DNA from: an uncultured Verrucomicrobiales bacterium
GTDB lineage: Bacteria > Verrucomicrobiota > Verrucomicrobiia > Limisphaerales > JAYPXF01
Length of the DNA: 38,862 bases
Assembly: GCA_937893495.1 (NCBI GenBank)
Contig: CALBIE010000779.1
Span: forward strand, 1-38,862
Direction: 5' to 3'
The position numbers and the translations under genes are program-made. The notes beneath the pieces are model-generated. The model saw nothing but the letters and a program-made list of their open reading frames with translations, was not told the DNA's origin and did not search any database. Shown here piece after piece: positions 16,913 through 28,100 of the stretch. Numbering within the stretch: the stretch's first letter is position 1; every line of letters begins with the position of its first letter.

Positions 16913-16940
16913 TCGTCAGGGAATACTAACGCCCTGACGA
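16913..16940. promoter_or_regulatory. Perfect 9-bp inverted repeat upstream of sigma gene
   Basis: TCGTCAGGG (16913-16921) and CCCTGACGA (16932-16940) are exact complements around a 10-base loop. They start 13 bases before the sigma start codon, on the leader side. The site could be an operator for autoregulation or a leader hairpin limiting translation. It also lies in the divergent space toward the sensor kinase gene. Confidence 0.55.
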
Positions 16941-17136
16941 GTAAATGGCAGCAATCGACAGAGGGATAAGTTTATCAGGTTTTTCCGATCCCATTTCAGC
17001 GGCCTTCACAGACTGTGTTAAAACATTTCGGCGACAAGATTGAGTGCAGGGGCTTCGCTCGAATGCGTCCTACAACCATGGGGTGACGTGGTTGCGATTG
17101 CCTGTTTTCGACTGGCGGGCAATCATTCGGAGAGTC

Positions 17137-19146
17137 ATGTCATTCCGGCTTCGCCATTTTCGGCACCTCGCCGTGTTGTCGGCCTGCCTTCCATTGGGCG
17201 GGCCGGTTTCGGCGCAGTTGCGGACGGCGCGGGAGGTTCGGTCGCTGGATTTTGCAACGGCGGAGGCGGGGCAACCGGTGGATCTGGCCGCAGTGGTCAT
17301 CTTTGCCGATCCACCGGGGACGATCTTTGTGCAGGACGAGACGGCGGGAACTTTCTTCCGGTTGGAGGGCCGGGTGCCGCCAAGACCGGGCGATATGGTG
17401 CGCGTGCGGGGAAAGACGTTTCCCGGCCTCTACCTGCCGGGGATTCAGGAGTGTACGTTTGAGGTGTTGGAGCATCGAGGACTGCCAGTCGCGCGTCCCG
17501 CCACTTTCGATGATCTGATTTCCGGGAGGTATCACTACCAGCGGGTGATGGTGGAAGGAATTGTGCGGACAATTACTCCTGTAAAGGAGGACGCCAGTGT
17601 GGCCCGGGTTGCGGTCGGAACACAGATTATGGAGGTGCGCGTCCAGCAACCTCCCGGTGAACGCGTGCTGGTGGACAGCCGGGTCCGCATTTTCGGATTG
17701 GCCGCCGGCCATATCAATGATCGTCGGCAACTGGTTGACCCATACCTGCGCTGCAGCGGATGGGCCGAGTTTGAGGAACTGGCGCCCGCGCCGGCGGAGG
17801 GGGCGGTCCCCATCGTTTCGACGGAACAGTTGCTCACCTTTGAAACAGCGGGGCCGGGCGGGCATCGCATCCGGATCGGCGGCGTCGTGCTGGCGTTGTT
17901 TCCCGGCGGTGAACTTTTTATTCGCGACGAGGCCTCCGCAGTGGGCGTGCGTTTACAGGCGGCGGACACCGTCGTGCAAATAGGTGATCGGATCGACGTA
18001 ATCGGGTTTCCCGAAATGGCCAAGTTCAGCGCGTCGTTGGTGGATGCGGTCCTGTTGCAGAACGAGCCCGGCCCTTTGCCGCAGCCGGTCAGCACGGCAA
18101 TGTCCGACCTGCTCGATGGTGGCAACGACGGGCAACTCGTTTCGATTGAGGCAATCTTGACGGACTCCTATCGGACACCCGAAGGCGTGGTGCTGGTTTT
18201 GCAGGACGGCGAAAGGAGTCTTCAAGCACAGGTGCCTTCCATGTCGTCCCCGGTGGCTTCCGGATCTCATCTACGAGTCACGGGTATTTGTCGTGTTGAA
18301 TCCACCCGCGACGCCCAATACAGCGCCCGGCCGGAATCTGTCATCCTGCGCCTGCGCTCCGGACGCGACGTTCAGGTCTTGCGGGCGTCGGATTGGTGGA
18401 CTCCGCAACGACAGGCAACCGGGTTTGTGATCCTTCTGATCACCGTTCTGTTTGGTGGCCTGTGGATCATGTCGCTCAAGCGGCAGGTGATTCAGCAGAC
18501 GGAGGCACTGCGCGGTCGCATTGAGAACGAAGCCGCGCTGGAGGAGCGGCAGCGAATTGCACGCGAGTTTCACGATACACTGGAGCAGGAACTCGCCGGT
18601 CTGTCCCTGCGCCTTGACGCGGCTGCCGCCCGCAAAGGTGACGAAAAGATCGCGGAGTTCATCAAAGGATCGCGCAATCTTGTCACCCGCATCCAGACCG
18701 AGACGCGCAACCTGGTGTCCGATCTCCGCGAAGCACCCGGACAGACGGGTGACCTTGCCGCGGCCTTGCGAGAGTTGGCAGCGCTCCATCCGGAGGACGT
18801 GTCGCCCACGGTTGAGTTTGAATCAAAGGCACCGATTCCGGAACTGCCGTCGCACGAGGTCCACCATTTGAAACGCATTGCGCAGGAGGCGATCACGAAT
18901 GCCATCAAGCACGCCGCAGCCAAAATCATTACCTTGCGGACTGACCTGGCTGACAATGTCCTCGTGTTGTGCGTCAGTGACAACGGAACCGGTTTCGATG
19001 TGGCGAAGGAAACTCGCGGAAAGCCGGGCCACTTCGGTTGCATGGGCATCCGGGAGCGTTGCCAGAAACTGGGCGCGTCGGTTGAATGGCAGAGTGAAAA
19101 CGGCAAGGGCTCCACAGTCACGGTCCGCATGCCGCTGAAGACATGA
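17137..19146 (+). CDS. Sensor histidine kinase with periplasmic OB-like repeats
   Basis: 669 residues from the ATG at 17137, with GGAG five bases upstream; the open frame back to 17044 is not needed. It has a signal sequence (1-26), then a periplasmic region with three similar units: FVQDETAG...GDMVRVRG from 64, FIRDEASA...GDRIDVIG from 261 and LVLQDGER...GSHLRVTG from 353. A transmembrane helix follows at about 427-448. The HisKA_3 block is EERQRIAREFHDTLEQELAGL with phospho-acceptor His479, and the ATPase domain has the N box EAITNAIKHAAAK and the G1 box DNGTGFD. This is the NarX/DesK class. Its ATGA overlap with the next gene gives a cognate two-component pair. The ligand is unknown. Confidence 0.9.
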   Translation: MSFRLRHFRHLAVLSACLPLGGPVSAQLRTAREVRSLDFATAEAGQPVDLAAVVIFADPPGTIFVQDETAGTFFRLEGRVPPRPGDMVRVRGKTFPGLYLPGIQECTFEVLEHRGLPVARPATFDDLISGRYHYQRVMVEGIVRTITPVKEDASVARVAVGTQIMEVRVQQPPGERVLVDSRVRIFGLAAGHINDRRQLVDPYLRCSGWAEFEELAPAPAEGAVPIVSTEQLLTFETAGPGGHRIRIGGVVLALFPGGELFIRDEASAVGVRLQAADTVVQIGDRIDVIGFPEMAKFSASLVDAVLLQNEPGPLPQPVSTAMSDLLDGGNDGQLVSIEAILTDSYRTPEGVVLVLQDGERSLQAQVPSMSSPVASGSHLRVTGICRVESTRDAQYSARPESVILRLRSGRDVQVLRASDWWTPQRQATGFVILLITVLFGGLWIMSLKRQVIQQTEALRGRIENEAALEERQRIAREFHDTLEQELAGLSLRLDAAAARKGDEKIAEFIKGSRNLVTRIQTETRNLVSDLREAPGQTGDLAAALRELAALHPEDVSPTVEFESKAPIPELPSHEVHHLKRIAQEAITNAIKHAAAKIITLRTDLADNVLVLCVSDNGTGFDVAKETRGKPGHFGCMGIRERCQKLGASVEWQSENGKGSTVTVRMPLKT

Positions 19147-19778
19147 ACGAAGCGAAATTGACAACCGTGATGTTGGTGGACGACCACTTTGTCGTGCGCA
19201 GCGGCCTGGCCGCATCGTTGGAACTGGAGGATGACATCGAAGTTGTGGCCGAAGCAAATCAGGGGGAGGAGGCGCTGAAGCTTTACCGTCAGCATCGCCC
19301 AAAAGTCGTGATGATGGACCTGCAACTGCCCGGACCGAACGGGATCGAAGTGACCCGACAGTTGCTGGAGATGGATCCAGATGCCCGGGTACTCATCTTT
19401 TCCACTTTTGCCCGCGATGATGAGGTTTTGGAGGCGCTTGACGCCTCGGCCTTGGGTTACCTGCAAAAATCCGCCAGCCGCGACGATTTGATGAACGCGC
19501 TGCGGACCGTCGCGGCGGGAAAGACCTTTCTCCCCGCCGAATTGGCCGCTCGACTGACGTCCCTCCGGCAAGGGCCGGTCATCACTCCCCGGGAGCGCGA
19601 GATCCTTGCATTGATTGCCAAAGGCCGCGCGAACAAGGAAATCGCCGCCGAACTCGGCAACGCGGAGGACACGGTAAAGCGCCATATCAGCAACATCCTT
19701 GATAAATTCGGCGTCAGCGATCGCGCCCAGGCAACGGCCGAGGCGATTCGCCGCGGAATCGTGAAAGTCGGGGAATGA
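19143..19778 (+). CDS. NarL/LuxR-type response regulator
   Basis: 211 residues. The receiver domain spans 1-125, with acidic pocket DD13-14, phospho-acceptor Asp59 in VVMMDLQLPG and Lys in YLQKSA. A LuxR-type helix-turn-helix occupies about 145-207 (TPREREILALIAKGRANKEIAAELGNAEDTVKRHISNIL). It is translationally coupled to the sensor kinase. Four bases after its stop begins the palindromic motif that is also found before the second cytochrome operon, so this regulator is a candidate to bind there. All key residues are present. Confidence 0.92.
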   Translation: MNEAKLTTVMLVDDHFVVRSGLAASLELEDDIEVVAEANQGEEALKLYRQHRPKVVMMDLQLPGPNGIEVTRQLLEMDPDARVLIFSTFARDDEVLEALDASALGYLQKSASRDDLMNALRTVAAGKTFLPAELAARLTSLRQGPVITPREREILALIAKGRANKEIAAELGNAEDTVKRHISNILDKFGVSDRAQATAEAIRRGIVKVGE

Positions 19779-19781
19779 CCC

Positions 19782-19803
19782 TTGCCCCCCACTAAAGTGG
19801 TAC
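19782..19803 (+). promoter_or_regulatory. Shared palindromic motif upstream of first PSCyt1 operon
   Basis: The stretch contains CCCCCCACTAAAGTGGTAC, with CCACT-AA-AGTGG as a perfect inverted repeat. The same motif, one base different, stands at 25091-25112 before the second paralogous operon. Here it lies 197 bp before the start codon at 20001. In both places a TAGGAT follows after 33-34 bases. It may be a response-regulator site or part of an alternative-sigma promoter; it could also be a small terminator-like hairpin after the regulator gene, though no T run follows. Confidence 0.55.
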
Positions 19804-20000
19804 GTTTCAAATAGCGCGCATTTTCAGGTCGCGACGGTAGGATAGGGCTATCTTGTGCCTGGTTTTTTGAAAGCCTGCAGGAATTCCGACGTCGGTATTG
19901 CGCTGATGCGATTATTGGATTTCCTTGTCCTATAGCGTTGTCACGTGGCATTGACGGGACTGAAAGACTGATTCGCATCCAGAGCAGAATTGCCAAGAAC

Positions 20001-23000
20001 ATGATCCGAACGACTGTAATATTCTTTTTTCTGATCGCCGCCGATGCCGCGATGGCTGCCGCGAGCCCGGAAGCGTTGAAGTTTTTTGAAACGCAGGTGC
20101 GGCCACTGCTGGCAGACAACTGCTATTCCTGCCACGGACCCGACAAGGCCAAGGGCGACCTGCGTCTGAATCAAATTTCCGCCATTACGAAGGGCGGACA
20201 ATCCGGTCCGGCGCTCGTGATCGGAAAGCCCGAGGAGTCTCTGCTGATCAAGGCGGTGCGGCGCACGGATCCCGATCTTTCCATGCCACCGAAGAAGGAG
20301 CTGTCCGCGCAACAGGTTGGCGTGCTCGAGAAGTGGGTGAAGATGGGTGCGCCCTGGCCGGCCGATGGCGGCACGCGCGGTGTGGTGGATAAGAACGGGT
20401 TTACCGAGAAGGACCGGCAATGGTGGGCGGTGCAGCCCGTCCGAAAACCACCGGTTCCAACCGCTGGCTCGAAATGGGCACGCAATGAAATCGATCATTT
20501 CATCGCCCGGACGCTCGATGCCTCTGGACTGAAAGTGGCGACGGAGGCGGATCGCGTGGAGTTGGTTCGGCGGGCCTACTTCGATCTGCACGGTCTGCCG
20601 CCCACGCCGGAACAGGTCGCCGCATACGTAGATGACCGGCACCCCGACGCCTGGCAGCGGTTGATTCGCGAACTGCTCGCCAGTCCGCGCTACGGCGAAC
20701 GCTGGGCGCAACATTGGCTGGATGTGGTCCGCTATGCCGACAGCGACGGCTACAACGAGGACGCCTTTCGTCCGAGCGCCAGCGCGTTTCGTGACTACGT
20801 GATTCGCTCATTGAACGACGACAAGCCCTACAACCAGTTCGTCCGCGAACACCTCGCCGGCGATGAGATCGATCCGACCAACCCGGACGTCTTCATCGGC
20901 ACGGCCTACCTGCGCCACGGCATTTATGAATGGAACCAGCGCAACGCGCGGATGCATTGGGACCTGATCATCAACGAAATGACCCGCGTCACCGGCGAGG
21001 CGTTTCTTGGCATCGGAATCGGCTGCGCGCAATGCCATAACCACAAGTTCGATCCCATCCTCCAGAAGGATTACTTCGGCCTGCAGGCTTTCCTGTCATC
21101 GGTCGAATGGCCGCAGACGACGCCCCTGGCAACGCCCGCGGAAATCGAGGCCCATCGCAGGAAGCAAGACGCCTGGGACGACGCGACCCGGGCGATTCGC
21201 GACGAGCTGCGTTCCCTTACCAGGGCCTCGTTTGACGGCAACCAGAAATACCTCGTGGGGCAGTTCCCGGACGACGTCCAGGAAATCTATCGCAAACCGG
21301 AAGCCGAAAAGACGACCTACGAGAAGCAGTTGTCCTACCTGGTGTATCGGCAGGCCAAGCGGGCCGCCGACAGCTATGACCATGCCAAGGCACTGAAGAG
21401 CCAGCCTGACAAACTCAAGCGTTACAAGGAACTGGAGGCTGAATTGAAAAAATTCGATGCGATCAAACCCAAGCCGCTTCCCAACGCGTTTGTCGCCACC
21501 GACTACGGGACTGAACCGGCGCCCACATGGCTGCTCACGCGAACCACGAAGGAGGCCGTGGAGCCGGCATTCCTGGCGTTGCTCGGCGACAAGCCTAACA
21601 TCAAGCCGACGAAGTCCACGACCGGGCGCCGCACGGCGTTGGCCGACTGGATCACCCGCGATGACAATCCGCTCTCGACCCGAGTGATCGTCAACCGCGT
21701 CTGGCAGCGACACTTTGGTCGGGGAATCGTCCCCACTCCCAACGACTTCGGCACGCTCGGGGAACCGCCCAGTCATCCTGAATTGCTCGACTGGTTGACC
21801 CGCCGTTTTCTCGGAGGTGGTTGGAAACTCAAGCCGCTGCATGAGTTGATCATGAACAGCGCCGCTTACCGCCAGACCGCCCGCCGCGAACCGTCGGACG
21901 CGGCCGCCAGGATTGATCCCGGCAACCGATTGCTCTGGCGCTTTCCGCCGCAGCGCCTTGACGCCGAGCAGGTGCGCGACGCGATGTTGGCCGCTTCCGG
22001 CGAATTGAAGATGCGCGAGGGTGGGCCGGCTGTCGCGGGCACGTCTCCGTATCGCAGTGTCTATGTGAAGAAGATGCGCAACAAGCCCGACGAAATGCTC
22101 GGTGGCTTTGACGCGCCGCTGGGTTTTGAGTCGGCTCCCGATCGCGTCGCCACGACGACCGCGATCCAATCGTTGCTGATGGTCAACGGCGATTGGAGCC
22201 TTGAGCGCGCGCAATCGTTTGCCCGGCGGCTCCTTTCCGGCAGGTCGCGCTTGGAGGCGGCCGACATCCGTCAGGCCTACCGGATTGTCTTTGGTCGCGA
22301 CGCGGGAGAAGCGGAAATTCGCGACGCCCTCGACTTCATCGGACGTCAGGCGAAAATGGTCCCGTCAGCGCCCACGGCACCGGACAAATATCCCAACGAA
22401 ACCGGATTGCGACCGGTGACGCAGCACTTCGCTGCTGCCAAGAACCTTGGCCTGGGCGGCAAGGCGTTGTGGCTGCAACCGGGCAGCCGGTTCGAGCGGC
22501 TCCGCGCGAATCAGGCTGAAGCTCTGGGCGACGAATTCACCGTCGAGGCGATTATGGTTCTCGATCGCGTTTATCCCGATGCCAGCGTGAACACACTGCT
22601 TTCCCGCTGGACCGGCGGCACGAAGACGGATGGCTGGAACATCGGCATCACCAGCGCAAAATCCGCGTATCAGCCCCGCAACTTCATCGTGCAGTTGATC
22701 GGCCGGACGTTTCAGGACGAGCCGAAATATGAAGTGGTTGCTTCGGGACTTCGTTTCCCACTGGGCAAGCCGGTTTATATCGCCGTCGCCATTTCCGCCA
22801 CGACCTCGGCCGAGAATCCCACCAGCGGCAAGGTGACGTTTTACATGAAGGATTTGTCGGACCCGAAGGCGGCGTTGGAGACGGCGGTCTTGGAGACGGC
22901 GGTCTTGGAGACGGCCATCGTCGGAAATATTCAGAATTCCGCTGTCCCGGCCATCATCGGCGGTCGCGCGGGTCGGGGACATCAATGGGACGGACAACTC

Positions 23001-23249
23001 GCCCGGCTGGCGATCAGCCGGGGTGTGTTGCCGAAGGAGCAACTGTTGCTTGGCACTGATGCAGGCAAGGCCTCCCGCGTGTTGGACTGGACTTTCAACG
23101 GTGAGGACGGTGAACACGCTGCGCCGGAAACCGCCTGGCTACGCGAGGTGCCGAAAGACAAATCCGGCGTTTCAACCGGGACGCCAGGCGCCGTCAGCGC
23201 GTTCTGCCAGGCGCTCTTCAATTCGAACGAATTCCTCTACCTGCACTGA
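20001..23249 (+). CDS. PSCyt1-DUF1549-DUF1553 secreted cytochrome protein with LamG
   Basis: 1082 residues. The start is the ATG at 20001, which opens a signal peptide (MIRTTVIFFFLIAADAAMAAA); the longer frame from 19938 would spoil it. The order is: cytochrome c-like PSCyt1 domain with CYSCH at 41-45 and a distal Met in the DLSMPPKK loop; DUF1549 from about 165 (NEIDHFIARTL, VELVRRAYFDLHGLPPTPEQV); a second CAQCH at 342-346; DUF1553 (STRVIVNRVWQRHFGRGIV, PPQRLDAEQVRDAML); and a LamG-like region toward the C-terminus (about 830-1000). This family is abundant in Planctomycetes and Verrucomicrobia and is suspected to oxidise or bind sugars in the periplasm; no substrate is proven. A 15-bp tandem triplication lies in the LamG part. 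The DUF1501 gene follows after three bases. Confidence 0.88.
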   Translation: MIRTTVIFFFLIAADAAMAAASPEALKFFETQVRPLLADNCYSCHGPDKAKGDLRLNQISAITKGGQSGPALVIGKPEESLLIKAVRRTDPDLSMPPKKELSAQQVGVLEKWVKMGAPWPADGGTRGVVDKNGFTEKDRQWWAVQPVRKPPVPTAGSKWARNEIDHFIARTLDASGLKVATEADRVELVRRAYFDLHGLPPTPEQVAAYVDDRHPDAWQRLIRELLASPRYGERWAQHWLDVVRYADSDGYNEDAFRPSASAFRDYVIRSLNDDKPYNQFVREHLAGDEIDPTNPDVFIGTAYLRHGIYEWNQRNARMHWDLIINEMTRVTGEAFLGIGIGCAQCHNHKFDPILQKDYFGLQAFLSSVEWPQTTPLATPAEIEAHRRKQDAWDDATRAIRDELRSLTRASFDGNQKYLVGQFPDDVQEIYRKPEAEKTTYEKQLSYLVYRQAKRAADSYDHAKALKSQPDKLKRYKELEAELKKFDAIKPKPLPNAFVATDYGTEPAPTWLLTRTTKEAVEPAFLALLGDKPNIKPTKSTTGRRTALADWITRDDNPLSTRVIVNRVWQRHFGRGIVPTPNDFGTLGEPPSHPELLDWLTRRFLGGGWKLKPLHELIMNSAAYRQTARREPSDAAARIDPGNRLLWRFPPQRLDAEQVRDAMLAASGELKMREGGPAVAGTSPYRSVYVKKMRNKPDEMLGGFDAPLGFESAPDRVATTTAIQSLLMVNGDWSLERAQSFARRLLSGRSRLEAADIRQAYRIVFGRDAGEAEIRDALDFIGRQAKMVPSAPTAPDKYPNETGLRPVTQHFAAAKNLGLGGKALWLQPGSRFERLRANQAEALGDEFTVEAIMVLDRVYPDASVNTLLSRWTGGTKTDGWNIGITSAKSAYQPRNFIVQLIGRTFQDEPKYEVVASGLRFPLGKPVYIAVAISATTSAENPTSGKVTFYMKDLSDPKAALETAVLETAVLETAIVGNIQNSAVPAIIGGRAGRGHQWDGQLARLAISRGVLPKEQLLLGTDAGKASRVLDWTFNGEDGEHAAPETAWLREVPKDKSGVSTGTPGAVSAFCQALFNSNEFLYLH
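22875..22919 (+). repeat. Three tandem 15-bp units inside the coding region
   Basis: The unit TTGGAGACGGCGGTC occurs twice exactly and a third time ending CCATC. It encodes the repeated pentapeptide LETAV within a loop between beta strands of the LamG-like region. The length is a multiple of three, so copy-number change would keep the frame. Confidence 0.9.
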
Positions 23250-23252
23250 GTC

Positions 23253-24680
<1,428 letters not shown>

Positions 24681-24875
24681 CCACTCCGTCGTAGGATGGA
24701 CATCCTGTCCGTCCTGTGGCGCGTGGACAACGCGGCCGGCTTGCGAATCACTCGCAGCATCCCGATTGCGATGAACCCTCTTCCTTACGGTGTTTCGGTC
24801 GGTTTGAAATCAATCGCTTTCATTCGTGTCAGCCACATGCGCCACGGGACGGACTGAACCGAAACGATGCAGATG

Positions 24876-25038
24876 GAGCGCGGAATTCATTCCGCAGAAA
24901 CGTGGATTTGACAATCGGCTTCCGTGGGTTTCGATGGGTGATTCTGAAACACGAAATGGTGTTGGGTCTCGACGACATGGGGAAGCGCGTAAACGCTGGT
25001 GGAAAGTGGCCGCTTCTGCGGAATGAATTCCGCGCTCC
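24876..25038 (+). repeat. 163-bp MITE-like repeat, family 1 (copy d)
   Basis: Same length as copy a and alignable without gaps, with both terminal hairpins intact (GCGGAATTCATTCCGC at the left and its complement at the right). It lies between the first and second cytochrome operons, 53 bp before the shared palindromic motif. The remaining part of 24681-25090 has no gene. Confidence 0.85.
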
Positions 25039-25090
25039 CGCCGCCCCGATTGCATGGTTCCGGCTGAAAGTCCATCCTACGACGCGTCAT

Positions 25091-25112
25091 TTGCCCCCCA
25101 CGAAAGTGGTAC
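25091..25112 (+). promoter_or_regulatory. Shared palindromic motif upstream of second PSCyt1 operon
   Basis: Contains CCCCCCACGAAAGTGGTAC, an inverted repeat CCAC-N4-GTGG, matching 19782-19803 except for one base. It ends 45 bp before the GTG start at 25158, a normal distance for a promoter element. The TAGGAT at 25146-25151 probably also serves as the ribosome-binding site here. Confidence 0.6.
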
Positions 25113-25157
25113 TCTGCAATTCGTGCACTCTGGACGTTTTCAGCCTAGGATGCATCC

Positions 25158-28100
25158 GTGAACATCGGTCCCCGAATACTTTGCGCGCTTATCCTTGCCT
25201 GTGCCGGCGTGGGTAACGCAGCCAATCCTGTCCTCGAATGGCGATTTGACGGCAAAGCCCAGCCCGGAGCATGGCAGGGGAAATATGGAACTCCCGCTGA
25301 GGGTCCGCGGGTGCCCCGTTATCCAGGATTTGCCGCCGACAACATGGCTTCCTCCTTCGCTGGCCACGAAGGTTGGATTCTCGTCAAGGACCACGAACGG
25401 GGCGGGTTCACGAATGTCCGTTTTGGCGTGGGCGACACCTTTGCGTTTGAAGCCTGGGTGAAATTCAAATCCATCAGCAAAGGGGAGATGGTCTATGTCA
25501 TCGGCAAGGGGCGGCACGGCAAGCTGGGGGAAAACCTCGGCGAGAACAACCAGAACTACGCCATCCGTTTTCAAGAGACTGGCGGCGGCGCCAAGCTGGG
25601 TTTTCTTTTCACAAGCCAGCATCCAAAAACCAAAAAGACCGACTGGCATCGTTGGTGGAGCAAGAGCGCATTGCCAGTCACTGGCTGGCATCATGTGGCG
25701 TTCCAGTTCACCTTCGGCAAGGCCGACAGTCTCCGTGCCTATCTCGACAGCAAACCCGTCACGGGAGTCTGGGATCTCGGCGGTGCGACGGATCTCCCAC
25801 CGGTGCAGGACGCGGACGATCTGGTCATCGGCACCGGCTTCGGACGCAGCGCCGGCCAATCATTCCAGGGCTGGATGGACAACATCGCCATTTATCGCGA
25901 AGCCCTCCCGTCGGACGTCATCGCCGGACGTTACAAAAACGTCCCGCCGCCGCCAGCCATCACGCGCAATATGATTCCGCCGGACAAGGTGCTGGTGCAG
26001 ATCAGCGAAAAGGGTGTTCCTGAATCCAACAGATGGCCGGACGAACCCCAGGTCACCGAGTCTTACACGGAAGACGTTTTTGGGCTCTTCGAGCTTCCGC
26101 ACAAATATATCTCCACCGGCGTCCGCGGCGATCGCGCGAATCCGTCGCACTTGCGCGCATCGGCGGTGGTGAAACTCCCGAAGGGAAAGCACCGGTTGCT
26201 TCTGCGCGCGCGCGGCGTGACGCGGCTTCACATCGACGGAAAGAAGGTCCTCGAAACCTCGGCCCGACCCGGAGACCCGGGCGGACACGGGCTGTTGTCT
26301 GCACAGGACAAATACCTCGATCTCGGACCGGATTTCCGTTTCGTGCCACCAGGCAACCGGGAGGTCTGGTGCGAGTTCGAATCGGCGGGCGGCGAGCATT
26401 TTGTCGTTCTCGAAACGCAGGTTGGCGGCGTTGCCGGCAAGAACAAGTTCCGGCCGGAGCTTGGCGAAACGGTCGTCGCGGTGTCGCTGGAAGGCAGTGA
26501 AACCTGGTCGCTGCTTTCACCGGGCAAACGGCAGGTGTGCTACAACGACGCCGGCTGGGCCGCCTATGAAGCTGAACGCCGTGAATGGCTTGCCCAAGTG
26601 AACGCCAAAGCGCGCGCCGAACGCCGTGCGGCCAACCAGGATTACTGGTCCAGGCGTCGCTCCGCAGCCGCCGATTGGCTGGCCAGGACGAAGAAGGTGA
26701 CGGTGCCTGAGCTGCCGAAGGGTTACCCTTCCAGCAACGACATCGACCATTTCATTGCCGCCCGCATTGCCGATGTCGCCGCGCAGTCGAAGCCAGGCGG
26801 CAAAGGCGGCGCAGACTATTTCAAGGAAGTGCGTCCCTTGTTGGAGAAGCGTTGTTACGACTGCCATCAGGGCGGGAAGGCGAAGGGCGGACTGCGCATC
26901 AATGATCGCAAGTCCACGCTCACTGGCGGCAAGTCCGACGGTCCTGCCATCGTCCCCGGCGAGATCGATAAGAGCGCTCTGATCCGGCGAATCGCCACGA
27001 AGGATAAGGACGATATCATGCCGCCCAAGGGTGATCGATTGACCGATGAGGAGGTCGCCCTGCTGAAACGTTGGATCGCGTCCGGCGCGACATGGCCCGA
27101 GTTCAATGTCGCCAATTTCCAACTGAATCCCCTGGCCGATGACCTGGCGTTTCTTCGTCGCGTGACGCTCGACTCGGTAGGCGTGACGCCCACCGAGGCC
27201 GAGATCACAGCCTTCCAACACGACCGGTCGAAGAACCGTCGGGCGAAGGTCATCGATCGACTTCTCGCCGACAGCCGTTGGGCGGATCATTGGATGGGTT
27301 ACTGGCTCGATGCCCTGGCCGAGAACCCGAACATGATCAACCCAACCCTCAACAACACCGGCCCGTTCCGTTGGTGGCTGTACGAGTCGTTGCTCGACAA
27401 CAAACCAGCCGATCTCTTCGTTACCGAGCTCATCCGCATGGAAGGCAGCGAACGTTTCGGCGGTCCCGCCGGCTTCGGCACCGCCACGCAGAATGATCTG
27501 CCGATGGCCGCCAAGGGCATCATCGTCAGCTCGGCCTTTCTGGGTGTGGACATGAAATGCGCCCGCTGTCACGACGCGCCGTCGCATGTTTCCAAACAGG
27601 AAGATCTCCTGCAACTCGCCGCGTTGTTGAAGCAGGAGACGATTAAACTGCCGGAATCCAGCAGCGTCCCGCTCGGCCGCCTGCAACATACCGGACGAAA
27701 ACCGCTCATTCAGGTCACGCTGAAGCCCGGTGCCGAAGTGAAACCCGCATGGCCCTTTGCACGTTATTGCGACGAAACAATCGCCGACAAACTGGCCGAG
27801 AATCCGAAGAACTCCCGCGACAAACTCGCCGCCCTCATCACCGCCCCGCAGAACGAACGTTTCGCCCAGGTGATGGTCAACCGCGTCTGGCAACGCCTCA
27901 TGGGCCGTGGACTCGTCGCCAATGTTTCCGACTGGGAAAAGGGCGGCCCCTCGCACCCGGATCTGTTGCGCTGGCTTGGGCATGAGTTCGTCGCTTCTGG
28001 CTTCGACGTCAAGGCGATCACCCGTCTCATCCTGAATTCCCACGCCTATCAGCGCGCCACTGATTCGATGTTGACCGAGACCAGTCCGCTCTACATTTCC

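Noticed and set aside
19838-19843. TAGGAT as a shared -10 element after the palindromic motif
   Set aside because: At the second locus the same bases act as a likely ribosome-binding site; two examples are too few to call a promoter box.
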